A model generated the notes under the pieces. That model saw nothing but the letters and a program-made list of their open reading frames with translations. It ran no database searches and was not told the origin of the DNA. From Myxocyprinus asiaticus (taxonomy: Eukaryota; Chordata; Actinopteri; Cypriniformes; Catostomidae): DNA of 64,000 bases. The translations under genes and the position numbers were made by a program. Positions 59,621 through 64,000 of the stretch are shown piece by piece (positions within the stretch are counted from its first letter, which is position 1; each line of letters begins with the position of its first letter). The stretch lies in assembly GCF_019703515.2 (NCBI RefSeq), contig NC_059348.1, positions 26,442,656 through 26,506,655 of the forward strand, written 5' to 3'.

Positions 59621-59697
59621 ATGTATATAATTTATTCCGTATTTTATGTTGTGTTTGTCTGTCATGTGGATGGAATCAATAAAAACTGTTAATAACA

Positions 59698-60559
59698 AAA
59701 AATATATAAAAAGGAGAGAATATAGCTCTGTCATAAATTTCAAACTGAAAGTGTGCACTAAAAGTGCAATTTTATAATAAACAGAGAACTTTTCAGATAA
59801 TATGATTAGAGACATAAATCAGGAAATAAATAAACATATAAACACATAAATATCATAAATAAGGGCAAGTTCTATCTCTAACTGCCATCTATGATTGTCT
59901 CAACCTTTAGTCTTTAAGCTTTAGAGTAAAGCACATGTGGTTTTGAGTCTATCTAGGACCATCCAGATCTGCACCACTGTGCCCAGCAAAGCACTTAACC
60001 CCAAATTACACTACTGACACAGGAGCACAACTGGCCCTGCACTTTGACTCCTATGTCTGACTGAACAAGGACAACAATGTCCTTTTTTTTTTTTTTTTTT
60101 TTTGATAGAAAGGCTATGCTAACATAAAAAATAAAAAATACATTATGTATCAGAGAAAACTGTTTGCAAAACATTTTTTCTTCACCATTGGTATGACAAT
60201 AGCTATACTACCACATAAGATAATTCACATTTATCCACTGAGACAGTTGACTTGTTTGCATTCATTTATAGAAATATGAAGAAATATAAATAAGAATATG
60301 ATAAAAAAGAAAAAAAGAAAAAAACAATCTTAGGTTTAGGTTAATATGAAATATTAGTCAAAGTCAAAGCCAAAGTCAGTATTTACAGAGTACAGTGTAC
60401 CAAGTATAGGCTATGTAGGGCTTTACTGGTTGTTTAGATCAGTGTTACTATCAGAAATAATTAATAATTATTTCTGTAGTTATTAATTAATATTTAAATT
60501 AATTAACTGGATCTAACTCATTAAAACCTCATATGGGGCTCCAGTAAATGTAGTGTGCT
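59698..60559. other. Non-coding, AT-rich
   Basis: Poly-T of about 20 nt at 60083-60103. Start of an AT-rich inverted/tandem stretch near 60450. No gene. Confidence 0.4.
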
Positions 60560-60579
60560 ACGTTTAGGAGCAAGTTTGG

Positions 60580-60831
60580 TTATTAGCAATAATTAAAAAT
60601 TATCAAAGATAATTACTAATTATTAAAATCAATAGAACATTGATGAGAATCAATGTTAGCTTTTTTAAATCCTTTAAATCAACAATTATCAAAGATAATC
60701 GTTAATTGTTAACATCGATGAAACATTAATTAAAATTAATACTAGCTTATTGATCATTCAAATTCAATCATCAAAGATAATTATCAATTATCAAAAATCA
60801 ACAGAATATTAATAAGGATTAACATTGACGG
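60580..60831. repeat. Degenerate tandem repeat, about three units of 80-95 nt
   Basis: Each unit carries ATCAAAGATAATY then an AATTRTTAA-like stretch, a run resembling CAAYAGAAYATTRAT, and then GCTT or ACAT. Units start near 60580, 60676 and 60763. Confidence 0.65.
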
Positions 60832-60890
60832 GGCACCACCCTGAAATCAGGGACTAATAACCAAATAGTAAAACAGTCTCAATATTAGAT

Positions 60891-60943
60891 TGTTTTCTTA
60901 GGAAAATCGACATCCGTAGAATATCGATTTTCCAGAAAAAACA
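60891..60943. repeat. 20-bp-arm hairpin
   Basis: TGTTTTCTTAGGAAAATCGA (60891-60910) pairs with TCGATTTTCCAGAAAAAACA (60924-60943): 17 of 20 positions, with the inner 10 perfect and a 13-nt loop. Confidence 0.75.
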
Positions 60944-62265
60944 ATGAATGAAGGTTTGAATCCGAGCACTGACATCCCGTCAGCATGACACAGGTGTATG
61001 CAAAACCAAAACAAAACACTTCTCTTTGTAATATAAACAAAGTTTATTTATGCAGTAATATCAATTAATAATTAATACAATGCAGTCAATAAACTTCCGA
61101 CTTACAACTACAAACTAAACAGTGATATGATTAGATATGGAAATAAAAATAATTCTATCACATAAGGTGTGTGGGGGGGGGGGGGGGTTAATATGAGGGA
61201 GAGAGAGAGAGAAGTGATGGCCCTAAAGTCGATTTCGCGATAGCGGGAGAGAAAACAGCTGTCAGTTTATCACTCAGAGACGCGGTGAACGGCTCGTAAA
61301 AGTCCCGCGTTATTTGACTCTTTAATGGATGAACTCAGTTGCTGTCTCACCCGCGATGGCGAAACTGCACAACAGTCCAATTTGGTTGGACCACAATACA
61401 GAAAACTAAATCGTGATAATTAATACCCTGAGTATTAATAATGAGCGGACGTGGCGGTCCGTAAACTGTACAAGCAAAAACCTTGAAACACAAGAATAAC
61501 ACACTATAATATTCTATCTCTGCCCAGATGTAAACCTCTTACTTGAATCGCATGACACAGGTAGAATGTGTTTTCCTCCGTCCGGAGGACCCGGTTCCTT
61601 GAGGCTCGGGTGATGACGGGAGCCGTTTCCTCACTCTGTCGGTGGGCGGTACGGCTGTTGATTCTCGGCGGGCTGGCGGAAAACTCAGAAATGTCGACTT
61701 GATTGAAGATGGAAGAGAAATCTTTAATCTCTTCACTTCTGTAGGCAAACGGATGAAGATGCAGATTGCTCGGCGGTCTCCATCAGATCCGTTAGAGGGT
61801 TCGGTTGAACACAGAGTAATCTCAACTCGTCCAGCGAGATGGAGATTGTATGGCTACAGTTTCAAATCGGACGTTACTTCCTTGTGCCACGAGGTTGCAC
61901 CTGAGAGCAGCAAAGAGCTACGTCTATATTCGGTGAACAAAGTTGCTGGAAGCCACTCACGAAACATTTCAGAGGTATTTCAACTCCTGATGATGTCATG
62001 TTTGAGGGACGTTCTGTTGTGTGCCTCATCCAATAGGAGTTGAGAGTTTGATCCTTTAGTGAGCAAGGCTTCATGGATTTGTAGTCTGTTTTGGACTCCC
62101 TTTGTTTGATTTTGGTGCGATTTTTATCAGGAAGATTTACGATTTGGTGTGTGGGGGCTGAGTTAGGTTTTACGACTTGTGTTAGGCCTGCCTTTGTCTT
62201 CTATCTGAATACATGAGGCCCAACAGCTACAAGGAAATTCTTACTTGGGTGCTTCTCGCAACTAT
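60944..62265. other. Unassigned, GC-richer block with G-run
   Basis: A G-run at 61172-61187 is followed by (GA)n. 61200-62040 is clearly richer in CG dinucleotides than its surroundings and holds a 133-residue plus-strand open frame (61642-62043) without a recognised domain. It may be part of an unrecognised LTR element or another repeat, and I do not call a gene. Confidence 0.35.
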
Positions 62266-62269
62266 AAGA

Positions 62270-63122
62270 CAACAACAATGTGTAATATCAACAAAAAACA
62301 CTGTATTTTAAAGATAATTTTGTAAAAATCCAAATAACTTTACAGATCTTTATTGTAAAGGGTTTAAACAATGTTTTCCAAGCTTGTTCAATGAACCATA
62401 AACAATTAATGAACATGCACCTGTGGAACGGTCGTTAAGACACTAACAGCTTACAGATGGTAGGCAATTAAGGTCACAATTATAAAAACTTAGGACACTA
62501 AAGGGACCTTTCTACTGACTCTGAAAAACACCAAAAGAAAAATGCCTAGGGTCCCTGCTCATCTGTGTAAATGTGCCTTAGGCATGCTGCATGGAGGCAT
62601 GAGGACTGCAGATGTGGCCAGGGCAATAAACTACAATGTCCGTATTGGGAGACACCTAAGACAGCACTACAGGGAGACAGGAAGGACAGCTGATCATCCT
62701 TGCAGTGGCAGACCACGTTTAACAACACCTGCACAGGATCGGTATATCACACCTGCGGGACAGGTACAGGATGGCAACAACAACTGCCCGAGTTACACCA
62801 GGAACACACAATCTCTCCATCAATGCTGAGACTGCCTGCAATTGGCTGAGAGAGGCTGGACTGAGGGCTCGTAGGCCTGTTGTAAGGCAGGTCCTTACCA
62901 GACATCACCGGCAACAACGTCGCCTATGGGCACAAACCCACCTTCGCTGGACCAGACAGGACTGGCAAAAAGTGCTCTTCACTGATGAGTCACAGTTTTG
63001 TCTTACCAGGGGTGATGGTTGGACTCGCGTTTATTGTCGACGGAATAAGCGTTACACTGAGGCCTGTACTCTGGAGCGGGATCGATTTGGAGGTGGAGGG
63101 CCCGTCATGGTCTGGGGCGGCT
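62270..63122 (+). mobile_element. Tc1/mariner-type DNA transposon, 5' part, cut by LINE sequence
   Basis: A 5' untranslated stretch is followed by a Tc1-like transposase that stops abruptly at about 63122, where LINE sequence starts. The left inverted terminal repeat was not securely located. The 3' half of the transposase and the right ITR are absent from the window. Confidence 0.8.
62542..63122 (+). pseudogene. Tc1-like transposase, frameshifted and 3'-truncated
   Basis: The first frame from 62542 has a helix-turn-helix DNA-binding part (GMLHGGMRTADVARAINYNV) followed by HPCSGRPRLTTPAQDRYI with the GRPR hook. A frameshift near 62750 leads to a second frame (AETACNWLREAGLRARRPVV, RRLWAQTHLRWTRQDWQKVL). 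That frame carries FTDESQFCL, which contains the first catalytic Asp, and RFGGGGPVMVWGG. The second Asp and the last acidic residue of the DDE/D triad lie beyond the truncation. Clearly inactive. Confidence 0.88.
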
Positions 63123-64000
63123 TTAACTTCTCTCAAGAGATTATGGGAGAAAGATTTAAACTTGGTATTGGAGGAGGGAGTGTGGGCTAGGATTCTAAAA
63201 AATGTCAAGCCTACATCTAAGGATGCAAGGGTGCACCTTATGCAATTTAAGATTCTACTTCGATTCTACTGGACCCCCTCTAGGTTGTATAGGCTTAGTC
63301 TTAAACACACACCCACCTGCTAGCGATGACAATCAGAAGATGGGGACACAAACCATGTTTTTTGGTGGTGTGTTAATATCCAAGAATTTTGGTTGAAGGT
63401 TCAGAGCTTTATGTGTGACATATTGGACACTCAAATTTCATTTTGCCCCAGACTCTGTATTTTAGGCAATGGGGATAATTGAAAGGATAATATAGGGGAT
63501 AAGTACATAAAAAATTGGGTCCTAGCCAGTGTTATGATCGGTAGACAGGTCATCCTTAGGGGATGGAAGTCGGCTGGTGCTCCCTCATTTCAGGAGTGGT
63601 ACACAGAGATGGGCAGGGTAGCAGCATTTGAGGAGATGGCATGTAGAAGGCTAGGCAACCGGGATTTGTACAACAGGAAATGAGGCAGCTATTTAGCTTT
63701 TTTTTGGAAGGTTCTCGGGGAGGGGAACCAGAGAGAGACTAGTGGTTTTGGATCTGTGTGTTGCAACCTTTTTGTTATTGGAAGTATGCTTTTTATGTTC
63801 TTTTTTTATGTTTCTAAGTATTTTCTGCTGTTTTATTGTCTATTTATGTGTCTTTGTCAGTTAGCTTTTGACCACTGGGGTGCTTGTTTGTGTTGGGTGG
63901 GGGGGTTAATGTTCGGGGGGGAAATGATTTCATGTGGTTTGATTCTGCATTTTCTGTTGTGTCTATTTGATTTGCTGCATGGAATCAATAAAAATTGTTA
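63123..64000 (+). mobile_element. L1/Tx1-like LINE, 5'-truncated 3' end, running to window edge
   Basis: From CTTTAACTTCTCTCAAGAGA on, it matches 59513-59605 of the first LINE, then extends through about 700 nt absent from that copy. It ends with GGAATCAATAAAAATTGTTA at the window edge. Only the extreme C-terminal coding region and the 3' UTR are present. It shares the family 3' end with 59660-59690. Confidence 0.82.

Larger units (their letters stand above)
56935..59697 (+). mobile_element. L1/Tx1-like LINE, internally deleted copy
   Basis: Apurinic endonuclease, a fragment of RT and the C-terminal region are recognisable in order. The element ends with GGAATCAATAAAAACTGTTA and an A-rich tail near 59695, the same end as the copy at 63.1-64 kb. 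About 1 kb or more of RT is missing at a poly-A junction near 58457-58479. A further segment of about 700 nt is missing near 59610 relative to the second copy. The 5' boundary is uncertain. Confidence 0.8.

Noticed and set aside
61642..62043. 133-residue open frame as a gene
   Set aside because: No domain or splice context recognised. The surrounding block may be repeat-derived.

Overview
This window looks like a ray-finned fish chromosome, most probably a cyprinid (carp/goldfish/minnow group). Three things point that way: one vertebrate gene with conventional GT-AG introns (ca8), several copies of palindromic MITEs of the type common in cyprinids, and a mix of DIRS, hAT, Tc1, L1/Tx1-like LINE, LTR and tRNA-derived SINE elements. 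There are no prokaryotic features, and no structural RNA gene was recognised.

Host gene: the only cellular gene I can support is ca8 (carbonic anhydrase-related protein VIII), on the minus strand from 55104 to 40391. Eight coding exons were read by hand. All have GT/AG boundaries and compatible phases, and together they give 846 nt, or 281 residues plus a stop. The zinc-ligand position that defines an acatalytic CA8 is Arg. Most of the gene is intron, and the introns are loaded with transposons: a 5.0-kb DIRS element in intron 3 (same orientation as the gene) and a hAT element with a second hAT MITE inside it in intron 6.

DIRS elements: four related tyrosine-recombinase retrotransposon copies occupy about 17 kb: 1-3910 (+, cut by the window edge), 12552-16271 (+), 32105-36808 (+) and 45423-50422 (-). 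They have the classic parts: gag, RT-RNase H, tyrosine recombinase, inverted terminal repeats and an internal complementary region. Every copy is broken in a different way. Wherever a terminus is visible it carries a GTT trinucleotide, and there is no target duplication. Copies 2 and 4 sit inside recognisable MITEs, so the empty site can be deduced.

Layout: 1-3.9 kb DIRS copy 1. 3.9-12.5 kb non-coding DNA with three MITEs. 12.5-19.3 kb one MITE split by three insertions (DIRS copy 2, a rearranged LTR element, a dispersed repeat). 19.3-32.1 kb non-coding DNA with two hAT-type elements, SINEs, MITEs and microsatellites. 32.1-36.8 kb DIRS copy 3. 36.8-40.1 kb non-coding DNA with a full-length SINE and a MITE. 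40.1-55.1 kb ca8. 55.1-56.9 kb ca8 upstream region. 56.9-59.7 kb a decayed L1/Tx1-like LINE. 59.7-62.3 kb unassigned AT-rich and GC-richer DNA. 62.3-64 kb a Tc1-like transposase pseudogene joined directly to a 5'-truncated copy of the same LINE.

I found no convincing new multi-gene system. The most informative items are the GTT-junction evidence for DIRS integration, the nested MITE landing pad, the rearranged LTR element with its duplicated flank, the DIRS insertion inside ca8, and the Tc1-LINE chimera.
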